Source of the DNA: Pilimelia anulata
Lineage (GTDB): Bacteria > Actinomycetota > Actinomycetes > Mycobacteriales > Micromonosporaceae
Assembly: GCF_014647895.1 (NCBI RefSeq)
Contig: NZ_BMQB01000013.1
Coordinates: 1-64,000 of the forward strand
Length of the DNA: 64,000 bases
Direction of reading: 5' to 3'
Shown here piece by piece: positions 1 to 8,746 of this stretch; the stretch's first letter is position 1; each line of letters begins with the position of its first letter. The translations under genes and the position numbers were made by a program. The notes below the pieces were generated by a model. The model was not told the DNA's origin. It worked only from the letters and a program-made list of their open reading frames with translations, and searched no databases.

Positions 1-1020
1 ACCCCGCGACGCAAGTTCATCATCGCCGACACCCCCGGCCACATCCAATACACCCGCAACATGGTCACCGGGGCGTCCACGGCGGACCTCGCGCTCGTCC
101 TGGTCGACGCCCGCAAGGGGCTGGTCGAGCAATCCCGCCGGCACGCGTTCCTGTGCTCGCTGCTGCGGGTGCCGCACCTGGTGCTGTGCGTGAACAAGAT
201 GGATCTGGTCGACTGGTCCGCCGACGTGTACGAGGAGATCGCGGCCGAGTTCACCGCGTTCGCCGCGAAGCTGGAGATCCCCGACCTGGCGATCATCCCG
301 GTGTCCGCGCTCAACGGCGACAACGTCGCCAGCCGGTCGGCGAACATGCCCTGGTACGAGGGCCCGTCCCTGCTGCACCACCTGGAGCACGTGCACATCG
401 CCAGCGACCGCAACCTGGTCGACGTCCGGTTCCCGGTGCAGTACGTGATCCGCCCGCAGTCCAGCGCCCACCCCGACTACCGCGGGTACGCCGGCCAGGT
501 CGCGTCCGGCGTGCTCAAGCCCGGCGACGAGGTGATGGTCCTGCCCTCGGGCTTCACCTCCACGATCACCCACATCGACACCGCCGACGGCCCGGTCACC
601 GAGGCGTACCCGCCGATGTCGGTCACGATCCGGCTCGCCGACGAGATCGACATCGCCCGCGGCGACCTGATCTGCCGCCCGCACAACGCCCCGACATCCA
701 CCCAGGACATCGAGGCGATGATCTGCTGGATGGACGAGACCCGCACGCTGACGCCGGGCTCCCGGTACACGATCAAGCACACGACCCGCACGGCCCGGAC
801 GATGGTCAAGCAGCTCCACTACCGGCTGGACATCAACTCGCTGCACCGGGACGAGGCGGCGGTGGAGCTGGGGCTGAACGAGATCGGGCGGATCCGGCTG
901 CGCACGACGCAGCCGCTGCTGGCCGACGAGTACCGGCGCAACCGCACGACGGGCGGCTTCATCCTCATCGACGAGTCGACGAACCGCACGGTCGCCGCCG
1001 GCATGATCGTCGAAACCTGA
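1..1020 (+). CDS. cysN: Sulfate adenylyltransferase subunit 1 (5' truncated by window edge)
   Basis: GTPase subunit of ATP sulfurylase. With CysD it makes adenosine 5'-phosphosulfate from sulfate and ATP. The reading frame is open from base 1, so the N-terminus with the P-loop lies outside the window. What remains begins near the G3 motif DTPGH (about bases 31-45) and includes the G4 motif NKMD (about 193-204) and an SAL-like G5 segment. Elongation-factor-type beta-barrel domains follow. The protein ends normally after about 340 visible residues with no fused APS kinase (CysC). The first internal ATG at 61 is not the start. Its place beside a locus with two sulfotransferases fits a role in supplying activated sulfate; that link is inference. 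Confidence 0.95.
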   Translation, partial: TPRRKFIIADTPGHIQYTRNMVTGASTADLALVLVDARKGLVEQSRRHAFLCSLLRVPHLVLCVNKMDLVDWSADVYEEIAAEFTAFAAKLEIPDLAIIPVSALNGDNVASRSANMPWYEGPSLLHHLEHVHIASDRNLVDVRFPVQYVIRPQSSAHPDYRGYAGQVASGVLKPGDEVMVLPSGFTSTITHIDTADGPVTEAYPPMSVTIRLADEIDIARGDLICRPHNAPTSTQDIEAMICWMDETRTLTPGSRYTIKHTTRTARTMVKQLHYRLDINSLHRDEAAVELGLNEIGRIRLRTTQPLLADEYRRNRTTGGFILIDESTNRTVAAGMIVET

Positions 1021-1027
1021 CCCGCCG

Positions 1028-4000
1028 CTACGGCCCCGCGGCGCAGCCGGTCCGGGCGGAGTCCGGGAACCGCCGCGCCGCCAGGACGCACACCCGGTCC
1101 AGTGCCGCGGCCGGGTCGGTCACCCAGGCGGCGATGGTGCCGTCGGTGTCCCCGGAGTAGACGGTCCGGCCGGCCCGGTCGAAGGCGATCGCCGTGACCG
1201 AGGCCGCGTGGCCGCGCAGCGCGGCCAGCAACTCCCCGGTGGCCGCGTCGTGCAGCAGGACCACGTGGTCGTGCCCGCCGGTGGCCAGCAGCCGCCCGTC
1301 CGGGCTGTACGCGAGCGCCTCGACCCGGGCGGTGTGTTCGGCGTGGCGGGCGGTCTCCCGGCCGTCGGCCACCCGGCGGACGCTGATCCCGCCGGCCTCG
1401 TCGTTCAGGGAGAGGGCGACCTCGTTCCCGCCCGGCCGGATTGCCGCGTCGAGGACGGGCAGGTCGGTCCGGGCCTCGCCGCGCAGCGCACGCCGGGCGA
1501 CGTCCACGACCGCGATGCCGCCGGCGGCATCCACCGCGACCAGCGTCCGGCCGCGGTCGGCGAACCGCACCGCCAGCAGTGCCGCCGGGCGGGCGATCCG
1601 CCCGACCGGGCTGCCGCTGCGCACGTCGACCAGCTCCACCTCGCCGCCCGGCCGGTCGACGGCCCGGGTGCCCACCGCCAGCAGTCCGCTCGCCCGGTCC
1701 AGGTCGACGCCGGTGATGTCGCCCGAGGCGGCGCGGACGCGCTGTACCGGCACCCCGCGGTCGGCGTCCCAGACCGTCGCCGCCCACCGGCTGTACGTGG
1801 CCAGCGGGGTGGGCGGAACGGCGGCCGGGCCGCCGCGGTACGGCGAGCCGGGCGCGCGATCCTCGAACACCCGGGTGTCGCGCGAGCCGACGTCCAGCAG
1901 CGCGGCGCCCTGCATCGTCCGGCCGCCCTCCAGCCGGGCGTTGGCCACCGCGGCGAGGGTGCGATCGTCGCCGCTCACCGCCAGGTCGGCCACCTCGGTG
2001 GGCGGGCCGACGTACGGCAGGTCGTCGCGCTGCCAGAGCAGGACCGACTGGCCGCGCCCGGCGGACGCGACGGTGCGGCCGTCGGGGCTCACGGCGATGC
2101 CGTAGATGTCGGCCGCGTTGCCGGTCAGGTCGGCCAGGCGGCGACCGGTCCGACCGTCCCGGACCGTCAGCGTGCCGTCCTGCGCGCCGGACAGGACGGT
2201 CCCGTCCCGCGGGTTGACCGCGAGCGCCCGGACCGGCGTGAGGTGGCCGCGCAGCGCGAGCCGCGACCGGTCGCCGCGGGTGTCCCGTACCTCGATCGCG
2301 CCGTCCGCGCCGGCGGTGACCAAGCCGGTGCCGTCGGCGGTGAAGCGCACGGCGTACCGGGGGCCGGCGGTGGCCGGGTTCCGGAGCAGCCGCCCGCGCC
2401 GGACGTCCCACAGCCGCACGGCGCCTGCGCCGTCGGCCACGGCGAGCAGGCCGCCGTCCGGCCGGAACGCCAGGTCCGAGCGGGGGCCGCGGGCGGTCCG
2501 GAACTCGCCGGCCGGGGTCAGGTCGGGGACGCGGCGCAGCCGTACCCGGCCGTCGGCGCCGAGGCTGGCGAGCAGGCGGCCGTCCGGGCTGAACGCCACC
2601 GAGTCGAGCCGCCCGCCGTCGTCGTGCACCAGCGGACCGGCCGTACCGGCGCCGGCGTGCCAGAGCCGGACGGTCCCGTCGAGGCCGCCCGTGGCGAGGA
2701 GGTCGCCGCCCGGGTGGAAGGCCACCGCCCGGGCCGCGCCCACGTGTCCGGTGAGCCGGTGCACCTCCCGGCGGGCGGCGACGTCCCACACGGTCACCGC
2801 GCCGTCCTGACCGGCGGTCGCCAGGCGGGTGCCGTCGGGGCTGAACGCCACCTCCTTGACCGCGTCGCGGTGGGGGAGGCGGCCGCTGTACGGGCGGTGC
2901 CCCGCGAGGCTGAGCAGGGCACCGCGCGCCTCGGTCGTCGGCGCGGCCCGGTACGACCGGACGGCCAGCCGCAGCGCCCGCGGCAGGTCCGACCGGGAGG
3001 CCGCGAGCGCCTCGGCGGCGAGCTGCCGGGAGCGGGCGAGTTCGCGCTCCGTCACCGCCCCGCGCCACTGCCGCAGCGCGACGCCGGCGCCGGCCAGGAC
3101 CAGCACGAGCAGCACCGCCAGCGCGGTGTTGAGCCGGCGCACCTGGCGCGCCCGCCGGGCCGCCGCCGCGCGCTCGGCCCGCTCGGCCCGGTCGGCGGCC
3201 GCGAGGAACGCGCGCTCGACCGCGTTGAGGGCGGCAGTGTCGGCCGGCCGGTCCGCCCACTCCCGGGCCAGGGCCAGGCGGGGGCCCCGGTACAGGTCGC
3301 CGTCCTCCCGGCCCTGGGCGTCCCAGGCCGTCGCCGCGTCGGTGAGCCGGCGGTGCAGGCGCAGCGCGTCCCGGTCGCCGGTCAGCCACTCCTTCAGGCG
3401 GGGCCAGGTGCCGATCAGGGCCTCGTGCGCGATCTCCACCGTGTCCCCGCCGACGACGAGCAGCCGGGCCCGGGCGAACCGGTCGATCACCTCCGCCAGA
3501 CCCGGCCGGTCCAGCTCGGCGGTGTACACCCGGCGGCGGGTGTCGGCGGTGCCCTCGCCGAGCGCGGTCAGCCGGATGAGCAGGTCCCGCGCCGCGTCCC
3601 GCCGCGCCGGTTCCAGCGCGGCGTACTCCGTCTCCGCGGTCCGGGCGATCGCGCCGGTCAGCCCGCCGGTCGACCCGTACGCCGCGAGGGTGAGCTGGCC
3701 GCCCCGGCACAGCCGCCAGGTCTCCAGCAGTGCGTGCGAGATGAGCGGCAGGGCGCCGGCCTGCCCGGCCGCGTCGGCGAGGACCTTCGTCACCAGCGCC
3801 CGTTCGACGGTCAGCCCGGTCAGCCGGGCCGGCGCCGTGATGGCCCGGGTCAGCTCCCCGTCGGTCATCGGTCCGATCGGGACGGTGGCGCCGGCCAGCG
3901 CCGCCGCGAGCCGCGGATAGCGGGCGCAGTGGCCGTAGAAGTCCGGCCGCAGGGCGATCAACAGCACCCGGCCGGGCAGTGCGGCCGCGTCGACCAGCGC

Positions 4001-4639
4001 GGCGATGAAGTCCGCCCGCTGGCCCTCGTCGCGGCACAGGGTGAACAGCTCCTCGAACTGGTCCACGGCCAGCAGGGCCGGCGGCGCGACCAGGCGGGCC
4101 CGGTGCTCGTCCATCGGGCGCTCGCCCGGCGTGATGACCAGCATGTCCCCGTCCGGCGCGCGCAGGGCGGGGAGCAGCCCGGCGCGCAGCACCGACGACT
4201 TCCCGCTGCCGGAGTCGCCCACGATCGCCAGGAAGCCGTGCGCCCGGGCGCGTTCGGTGAGCGTCGCCACCAGCGCCTCCCGGCCGAAGAACCGGCCGGC
4301 GTCGGCGACGTCGAAGCTGGTCAGCCCCCGGTACGGCGGCTCCTCCCGGCCGGCCGGGAGGGACGGCCCGGCGGGCTGCTGCCGCACCGCCGCGCGCCAC
4401 CGCCGCTCCCACTCCGCGGTGTCGCCGGCACACGCGTCCACGAACGCGCGGACCACCGCCAGGCCGGGCAGGCGGCGCCCGCCGGCCGCGTCGGAGAGGG
4501 TCGACGGCGAGTACCCGGTGCGCTCGGCCAGCTCGCGGTAGCCGGGGTTGCCGGCCGCGCGCCGGACCTCGCGCAGCCCCGCGGCGAACTCCTGGACCGG
4601 CCCCGCGGTCGGGTCGAGCATCCGTTCCGGCCGTGCCAT
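1028..4639 (-). CDS. HTH - STAND NTPase (nSTAND1-like) - WD40 protein, copy 2
   Basis: Protein of 1203 residues. Order of parts: an HTH of the Xre-like type (about residues 36-60, ELAERTGYSPSTLSDAAGG); a P-loop NTPase with Walker A GDSGSGKSS at 141-149 and Walker B LLAVDQFEELF near 189-199; a charged alpha-helical region; one hydrophobic segment at about 504-524; then about a dozen WD40-like blades to the end, with repeated SPDG-turn and VRLWD-type strands. STAND proteins act as switches that sense a ligand through their repeats and change state with nucleotide; the ligand here is unknown. It is a tandem paralogue of the next gene upstream, and the two align over their full length by eye. Start ATG at 4639 has a GGGGGTGG stretch just upstream. 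Confidence 0.88.
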   Translation of the reverse strand: MARPERMLDPTAGPVQEFAAGLREVRRAAGNPGYRELAERTGYSPSTLSDAAGGRRLPGLAVVRAFVDACAGDTAEWERRWRAAVRQQPAGPSLPAGREEPPYRGLTSFDVADAGRFFGREALVATLTERARAHGFLAIVGDSGSGKSSVLRAGLLPALRAPDGDMLVITPGERPMDEHRARLVAPPALLAVDQFEELFTLCRDEGQRADFIAALVDAAALPGRVLLIALRPDFYGHCARYPRLAAALAGATVPIGPMTDGELTRAITAPARLTGLTVERALVTKVLADAAGQAGALPLISHALLETWRLCRGGQLTLAAYGSTGGLTGAIARTAETEYAALEPARRDAARDLLIRLTALGEGTADTRRRVYTAELDRPGLAEVIDRFARARLLVVGGDTVEIAHEALIGTWPRLKEWLTGDRDALRLHRRLTDAATAWDAQGREDGDLYRGPRLALAREWADRPADTAALNAVERAFLAAADRAERAERAAAARRARQVRRLNTALAVLLVLVLAGAGVALRQWRGAVTERELARSRQLAAEALAASRSDLPRALRLAVRSYRAAPTTEARGALLSLAGHRPYSGRLPHRDAVKEVAFSPDGTRLATAGQDGAVTVWDVAARREVHRLTGHVGAARAVAFHPGGDLLATGGLDGTVRLWHAGAGTAGPLVHDDGGRLDSVAFSPDGRLLASLGADGRVRLRRVPDLTPAGEFRTARGPRSDLAFRPDGGLLAVADGAGAVRLWDVRRGRLLRNPATAGPRYAVRFTADGTGLVTAGADGAIEVRDTRGDRSRLALRGHLTPVRALAVNPRDGTVLSGAQDGTLTVRDGRTGRRLADLTGNAADIYGIAVSPDGRTVASAGRGQSVLLWQRDDLPYVGPPTEVADLAVSGDDRTLAAVANARLEGGRTMQGAALLDVGSRDTRVFEDRAPGSPYRGGPAAVPPTPLATYSRWAATVWDADRGVPVQRVRAASGDITGVDLDRASGLLAVGTRAVDRPGGEVELVDVRSGSPVGRIARPAALLAVRFADRGRTLVAVDAAGGIAVVDVARRALRGEARTDLPVLDAAIRPGGNEVALSLNDEAGGISVRRVADGRETARHAEHTARVEALAYSPDGRLLATGGHDHVVLLHDAATGELLAALRGHAASVTAIAFDRAGRTVYSGDTDGTIAAWVTDPAAALDRVCVLAARRFPDSARTGCAAGP

Positions 4640-4672
4640 GCCACCCCCGATCGCCGGCGCGCCGCGGCGACC

Positions 4673-4678
4673 ACCCTA
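4673..4678 (-). promoter_or_regulatory. Candidate -10 box (TAGGGT) for the copy-2 STAND gene
   Basis: Minus-strand TAGGGT within CGATAGGGT, about 33 bases before the ATG at 4639. It overlaps the TAG stop codon of the upstream paralogue. The same CGATAGGGT occurs before the other copy, so the promoter seems to have been duplicated with the gene. Confidence 0.4.
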
Positions 4679-7600
4679 TCGACGGGCGTCCACCCGGTCC
4701 GACCGGCGGCAGTCGTCGGCCGGGTGGTCCGGGAAGTTGCGCAGCAGCGTCGCGCACACCCGCCGGCTCGCCGCGGCCACGTCGGTCAGCCACGGGATGA
4801 CCACGGCATCGGCGCCACCGGTGTAGAGCGTGCGGCCGTCCGGGCTCCACACCGCCGTGGTCACCGCCGCGCGGTGCCCGCGCAGCGTGGCCAGCCGGGC
4901 GCCGCTGCGCAGGTCCCACAGGCCGAGGGTCATGTCGTGGCTGCCGCTGGCCAGCGTCCGGCCGTCCGGGCTGTATGCCAGCGCGTCGATCGGCCCGGCG
5001 TGGCCGGTGAGCCGGCGGACCCGCTCGCCGGTGCGCACGCTCCAGATCGAGATGTCGCCCGAGTCCTCGCCGATCGCCACTTCGGCGCCGTCGGCGCGGA
5101 TGGCCACGTCCACGGCGCGGGCGCCGTTGGCGATCGTCCGGACGACCGCGTCCGCGCGCGGGTCCAGCACGGTGATCACGCCGTTGGCCGCGACGCTCAC
5201 CAGCCGCCGCCCGTCGGCGGTGAAGCGCAGGCCGAACACCGTGTCGGGCTGCGCCGAGGTGGTGGCCACCAGTGCGCCGGTGCCGATGTCGAACAGGCGG
5301 ATCTGCCGGTCCGCCCCGCCGATCGCGAGCAGGCCCGCCGCGGCGTCTAGGGTGCCGGTGAACTGGCGGTCGGGGAAGCCGCCGAACGTGCGCACGCGCT
5401 TGCCGCTGCCGCCGTCCCAGACGTGCGCCTGCCGCTGGTACCAGGTCAGCACCGGCTGCGGCGGTACGGCGATCGGCGCCGGCCGGGCCGGCGCGCGCGG
5501 CGGCCGGCTGACGTCGGCGTGGTCGGTGGCCCGCACGGCCCGGGTGGCCGTGTCCCACAGCAGGGTCTCCTGGACGGTGACCGGCCCGGACACCTGCGGC
5601 GGGTCGGTCGCCGCCAGCGTCCGGCCGTCGGGGCTCAGCGTGAGGTTGCCGATTTCGCCCTCCGGGCCCTGCATCGGCAGCTCGCCGCGGTGCCAGAGCA
5701 GCGCGCTGCGGTCCCGGCCGCCGGAGGCGATGGTCCCGCCGTCCGCACTGATCGTCAGCCCGTACGGGATGGCCGTGTTGCCGACCAGCTCGTGCATCCG
5801 GTTGCCGGTGTGCACGTTCCAGACGTACACCACGCCCGTGGCGTCGCCGCTGATCAGCTCCTCGGGGGAGCGCGGGTTGAAGACGATCGCGCGGACCAGG
5901 GAGACGTGCCCGCGGATCGTCCGCCGGACCGCGCCCGTCGCGGCATCCCGCAGGGTGATCGTGCCGAGCCCGCCGGAGCTGGCCAGCAGCGTGCCGGTGG
6001 GGTCGAACCGCACCCGCTCCTGCGCGTCCTCCGGCGGCGGCGCCGACCACACCGCCCGGCCCGTCCGCAGGTCCCGGACCGCGACCCGGCCGTTCCCCTC
6101 GGCCACGGCGAGGCGGTCGCCGCGGGGGTGGAAGTGGACGTCGGACCGGTCGCCCGCCGCCACCCGGAACCCCGCCGCCGGGGCGCCGTCGGCCACCCGC
6201 CACACCAGCGCCGCGCCGTCGGTGGTGATGCCGGCGAGGCGGCTGCCGTCCGGGCTGAACTCGACCGCGTTCAGCGGCGCCCCGCCGGGCCGCAGCAGCC
6301 GGGCGGGCGCCGCGGGGTCGGCGGCGTCCCAGATCCGGACGGTGCCGTCGGCGCCGCCGGACGCGACGTACCGGCCGGCGGGGTGGAAGTCGAGCGTCCG
6401 GATCGCCTTGTGGTGCCCGGTCAGCCGGGCGATCTCCCGGCGCTCGGGGACGTGCCACAGGCCGAGGATGCCGTCCTGCCCGGCGACGGCCAGCAGGTTG
6501 CCGTCCGGGCTGAGCGCCACATCCTTGATCACTTCGTGGTGGTCCAGCTTGCCGCTGTACGGCCGGTACCCGGCGAGGCTGAGCAGCGCGCCGCGCGCCT
6601 CGGGGGTGTCGGCCGCGCGGTGCGCGGCCGCCGCCAGCCGCAGCGCCTCGGGCGCGTCGGCCCGGACCAGCGCCATCGCCTCGGCCGCGAGCTGCCGGGA
6701 GAGCGCGTCCTGGCGCTCGCGGATGGCCCGCCGCCACTGCCAGATCGCGGCGACGGTACCGAGCAGCGCGAGCACGAGCAGGGCGGCCAGGCCGACATTC
6801 AGCCGCCGGACCTGCCGCGCCCGCCGGGTCGCCGCCGCCGCCTCGGCCGCCGCCGCAGCGGCGGACGCGCGTAGGAACTCGCGCTCGACGGCGTTCAGGG
6901 CGGCCCCGCCGGCTCGGTCGACCCACTCCAGCGCCTCGGTCAGCCGGGTGCCCCGGTACAGGTCGCCCGGCTCGCGGCCGAGCCCGTCCCACACCGTCGC
7001 GGCGTCGGTGAGCCGGCGGTGCAGCCGCAGGGCGTCCCGGTCCTCGGTGAGCCAGGTGCGCAGCCGCGGCCAGGTGCCGATCAGCGCCTCGTGCGCCACC
7101 TCCACGGTGTCCTCGCCGACCACCAGCAGCCGGGCCCTGGCGAACCGCTCGACGACCGCGGCGGTGCCCGGCCGGTCGAGTTCGCCGACGTACACCCGGC
7201 GGCGGGTGTCGGCGGTGCCCTCGCCGAGCGCGGTCAGCCGGATGAGCAGGTCCCGGGCGGCGAGCCGCTCGGTGTCGTCGAGGGCGGCGTACTCCTGTTC
7301 GGCCGTCCGGGCGACCGCCCCGGTCAGGCCGCCGGTCGCCTCGTACGCGGCCAGCGTCAACTGGCTGCCCTGCCGGTGCCGCCAGGTCTCCAGCATCGCG
7401 TGCGAGATCAGCGGCAGCGCCCCGGCCTGGCCGGCGGCGTCGGCGAGCAGGGTGGCGATCAGTGCCCGCTCGACGGCCACGCCGGCCCGGCGGGCGGGCG
7501 CGGTGATCGCCCGGGCCAGCTCCTCGTCGGACATCGGCCCGAGCGGGGCGGTCGCGCCGGCCAGCGCGGCGGCGAGCCGCTCGTGCGCCGCGCAGTGGCC

Positions 7601-8311
7601 GTAGAAGTCCGGCCGCAGCGCCAGCAGGACGACCACGTCCGGCCGGTCGGCCGCGGCCAGCAGGGCGTCGATGAAGTCGCGGCGCTGGCTGCCGTCCCGG
7701 CAGACGGTGAAGACCTCCTCGAACTGGTCCACCGCCACCACCCGCGGCGGGTCGGCGAGCCGGGCCCGGTGCTCGTCCATCGGCCGCTCGCCGGGGGTGA
7801 TCACCAGGGCGGGCGGGTCGGCCGGGCCGCTGAGCGCGGGGACCAGGCCTGCCCGGACCAGCGACGACTTGCCGCTGCCGGAGTCGCCGACGACGGCGAG
7901 CAGGCCGTTGTCGGCGGCCCGCCGGGCGAGCGCGGCGACCAGCGCCTCCCGGCCGAAGTAGCGGTCGGCGTCGGCCACCTGGAAGCTGGCCAGCCCGAGG
8001 TACGGCGGCCGGTCGCCGTCGTCGGCGCCGGTCGCCGACTGCGCCGCCACGGTCGCGGCCGTCCGCCGCCACCGCTGCTCCCACTCGCCGGCGTCGCCGG
8101 CGCACGCCTCGACGAGGCTGCGCACGACGGCCAGGCCGGGGAGCCGGCGGCCGCCGGCGGCGTCGGACAGGGTGGACGGGGAGTAGCCGGTGCGCGCGGC
8201 GAGCGCGCGGTAGCCGGGGTTGCCGGCGGCCCGCCGGAGCTCGCGCAGTGCTGCGGCGAACTCCTGGACGGGGCCGGCGGTCGGATCGAGTACTCGTTCG
8301 GGGCGTGCCAC
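4676..8311 (-). CDS. HTH - STAND NTPase (nSTAND1-like) - WD40 protein, copy 1
   Basis: Protein of 1211 residues with the same layout as its neighbour: HTH near residues 36-60, Walker A GDSGSGKSS at 142-150, Walker B VVAVDQFEEVF at about 191-201, a membrane segment near 500-525 (LAALLVLALLGTVAAIWQW), then WD40 blades. GTG start at 8311, with GGGAGGGT just upstream as ribosome binding site. The N-terminal 80 residues are nearly the same in the two copies, while blade regions have drifted, as expected if the repeats recognise different partners. A single membrane span would place the HTH/NTPase part and the propellers on opposite sides of the membrane; topology is not proven. Possible roles are stress or phage sensing, or developmental signalling. 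Confidence 0.88.
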   Translation of the reverse strand: MARPERVLDPTAGPVQEFAAALRELRRAAGNPGYRALAARTGYSPSTLSDAAGGRRLPGLAVVRSLVEACAGDAGEWEQRWRRTAATVAAQSATGADDGDRPPYLGLASFQVADADRYFGREALVAALARRAADNGLLAVVGDSGSGKSSLVRAGLVPALSGPADPPALVITPGERPMDEHRARLADPPRVVAVDQFEEVFTVCRDGSQRRDFIDALLAAADRPDVVVLLALRPDFYGHCAAHERLAAALAGATAPLGPMSDEELARAITAPARRAGVAVERALIATLLADAAGQAGALPLISHAMLETWRHRQGSQLTLAAYEATGGLTGAVARTAEQEYAALDDTERLAARDLLIRLTALGEGTADTRRRVYVGELDRPGTAAVVERFARARLLVVGEDTVEVAHEALIGTWPRLRTWLTEDRDALRLHRRLTDAATVWDGLGREPGDLYRGTRLTEALEWVDRAGGAALNAVEREFLRASAAAAAAEAAAATRRARQVRRLNVGLAALLVLALLGTVAAIWQWRRAIRERQDALSRQLAAEAMALVRADAPEALRLAAAAHRAADTPEARGALLSLAGYRPYSGKLDHHEVIKDVALSPDGNLLAVAGQDGILGLWHVPERREIARLTGHHKAIRTLDFHPAGRYVASGGADGTVRIWDAADPAAPARLLRPGGAPLNAVEFSPDGSRLAGITTDGAALVWRVADGAPAAGFRVAAGDRSDVHFHPRGDRLAVAEGNGRVAVRDLRTGRAVWSAPPPEDAQERVRFDPTGTLLASSGGLGTITLRDAATGAVRRTIRGHVSLVRAIVFNPRSPEELISGDATGVVYVWNVHTGNRMHELVGNTAIPYGLTISADGGTIASGGRDRSALLWHRGELPMQGPEGEIGNLTLSPDGRTLAATDPPQVSGPVTVQETLLWDTATRAVRATDHADVSRPPRAPARPAPIAVPPQPVLTWYQRQAHVWDGGSGKRVRTFGGFPDRQFTGTLDAAAGLLAIGGADRQIRLFDIGTGALVATTSAQPDTVFGLRFTADGRRLVSVAANGVITVLDPRADAVVRTIANGARAVDVAIRADGAEVAIGEDSGDISIWSVRTGERVRRLTGHAGPIDALAYSPDGRTLASGSHDMTLGLWDLRSGARLATLRGHRAAVTTAVWSPDGRTLYTGGADAVVIPWLTDVAAASRRVCATLLRNFPDHPADDCRRSDRVDARR

Positions 8312-8366
8312 GGCGACCCTCCCGGGCCGCCGCGCGGGGCGGGGGATGGCGGCGGCACCGCCGCAA

Positions 8367-8372
8367 ACCCTA
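8367..8372 (-). promoter_or_regulatory. Candidate -10 box (TAGGGT) for the copy-1 STAND gene
   Basis: Minus-strand CGATAGGGT about 56 bases before the GTG at 8311. It matches the element before the sister gene. No convincing -35 was found at normal spacing. Confidence 0.4.
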
Positions 8373-8387
8373 TCGATGCGGGGCGGC

Positions 8388-8552
8388 TCAACCGATCCCG
8401 GCCCAACCCCGGCCGGCGCCGGCCCGGGCCCGGCCCATGCCGGCCCAGCCGCGGCCGATCCCGGCCCAGCCGCGACCGGTACGGGCGCCGGCGCGGTCGG
8501 CGGGAGCGGCGGTGATCGGGCGGCGGGCGGCGGGCTTCTGCATGGCGTTCAT
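8388..8552 (-). CDS. Small repeat-rich hypothetical peptide (54 aa)
   Basis: Short open frame with a purine-rich GGGGGAT five bases before its ATG, a good ribosome binding site. The first 26 residues (beginning MNAMQKPAARRPITAAP) are not repetitive. The rest is four 7-residue units: RGWAGIG, RGWAGMG, RARAGAG, RGWAGIG. It has no Cys, Ser or Thr in the repeat part and no obvious modifying enzyme beside it. It lies just upstream of, and in the same direction as, the two STAND genes. It may be a real small basic protein or an accident of GC-rich repeat DNA. I do not recognise the family. Confidence 0.33.
   Translation of the reverse strand: MNAMQKPAARRPITAAPADRAGARTGRGWAGIGRGWAGMGRARAGAGRGWAGIG
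8391..8474. repeat. Four imperfect 21-bp tandem repeats
   Basis: The DNA encoding the 7-residue units of the small peptide repeats every 21 bases. Units contain CCGGCCCA-type cores. The third unit is the most diverged. Confidence 0.6.
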
Positions 8553-8617
8553 CTGATCCCCCAGGGCTGCTCGGGCGGTCGGAACTGCGATGCCGATGAG
8601 CCAATCCGGGGCGGCGA

Positions 8618-8647
8618 TTGTTCGATAGCGGCGGTCGCGCCGAACAA
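8618..8647. promoter_or_regulatory. Inverted repeat TTGTTCG...CGAACAA in the 8553-8746 gap
   Basis: Perfect 7-bp arms separated by 16 bases, in the space between the glycosyltransferase stop and the small peptide gene. It could be a regulator site or a hairpin. No gene was found in the rest of the gap. Confidence 0.35.
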
Positions 8648-8746
8648 CCCGGGACGCCCGTCGGGACGGCCATCCGTGCAGCTCAGAGCCGTTGTCCGAC
8701 CCGTTCCCGAGGGGTGAGACGCCGGTCACTGCGGCAGCCCGCGGGG

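Noticed and set aside
819..8366. A 2515-codon open frame on the minus strand across cysN and both STAND genes
   Set aside because: It is a shadow frame of the two real minus-strand genes: extreme Arg/Pro/Gly content, no domains, and it runs through genuine coding sequence in the wrong phase.
8618..8647. Treating the TTGTTCG/CGAACAA repeat as a terminator of the GT2 operon
   Set aside because: It has short arms, a 16-base centre and no T-run, and lies about 100 bases past the stop; it is kept only as a possible regulatory site.
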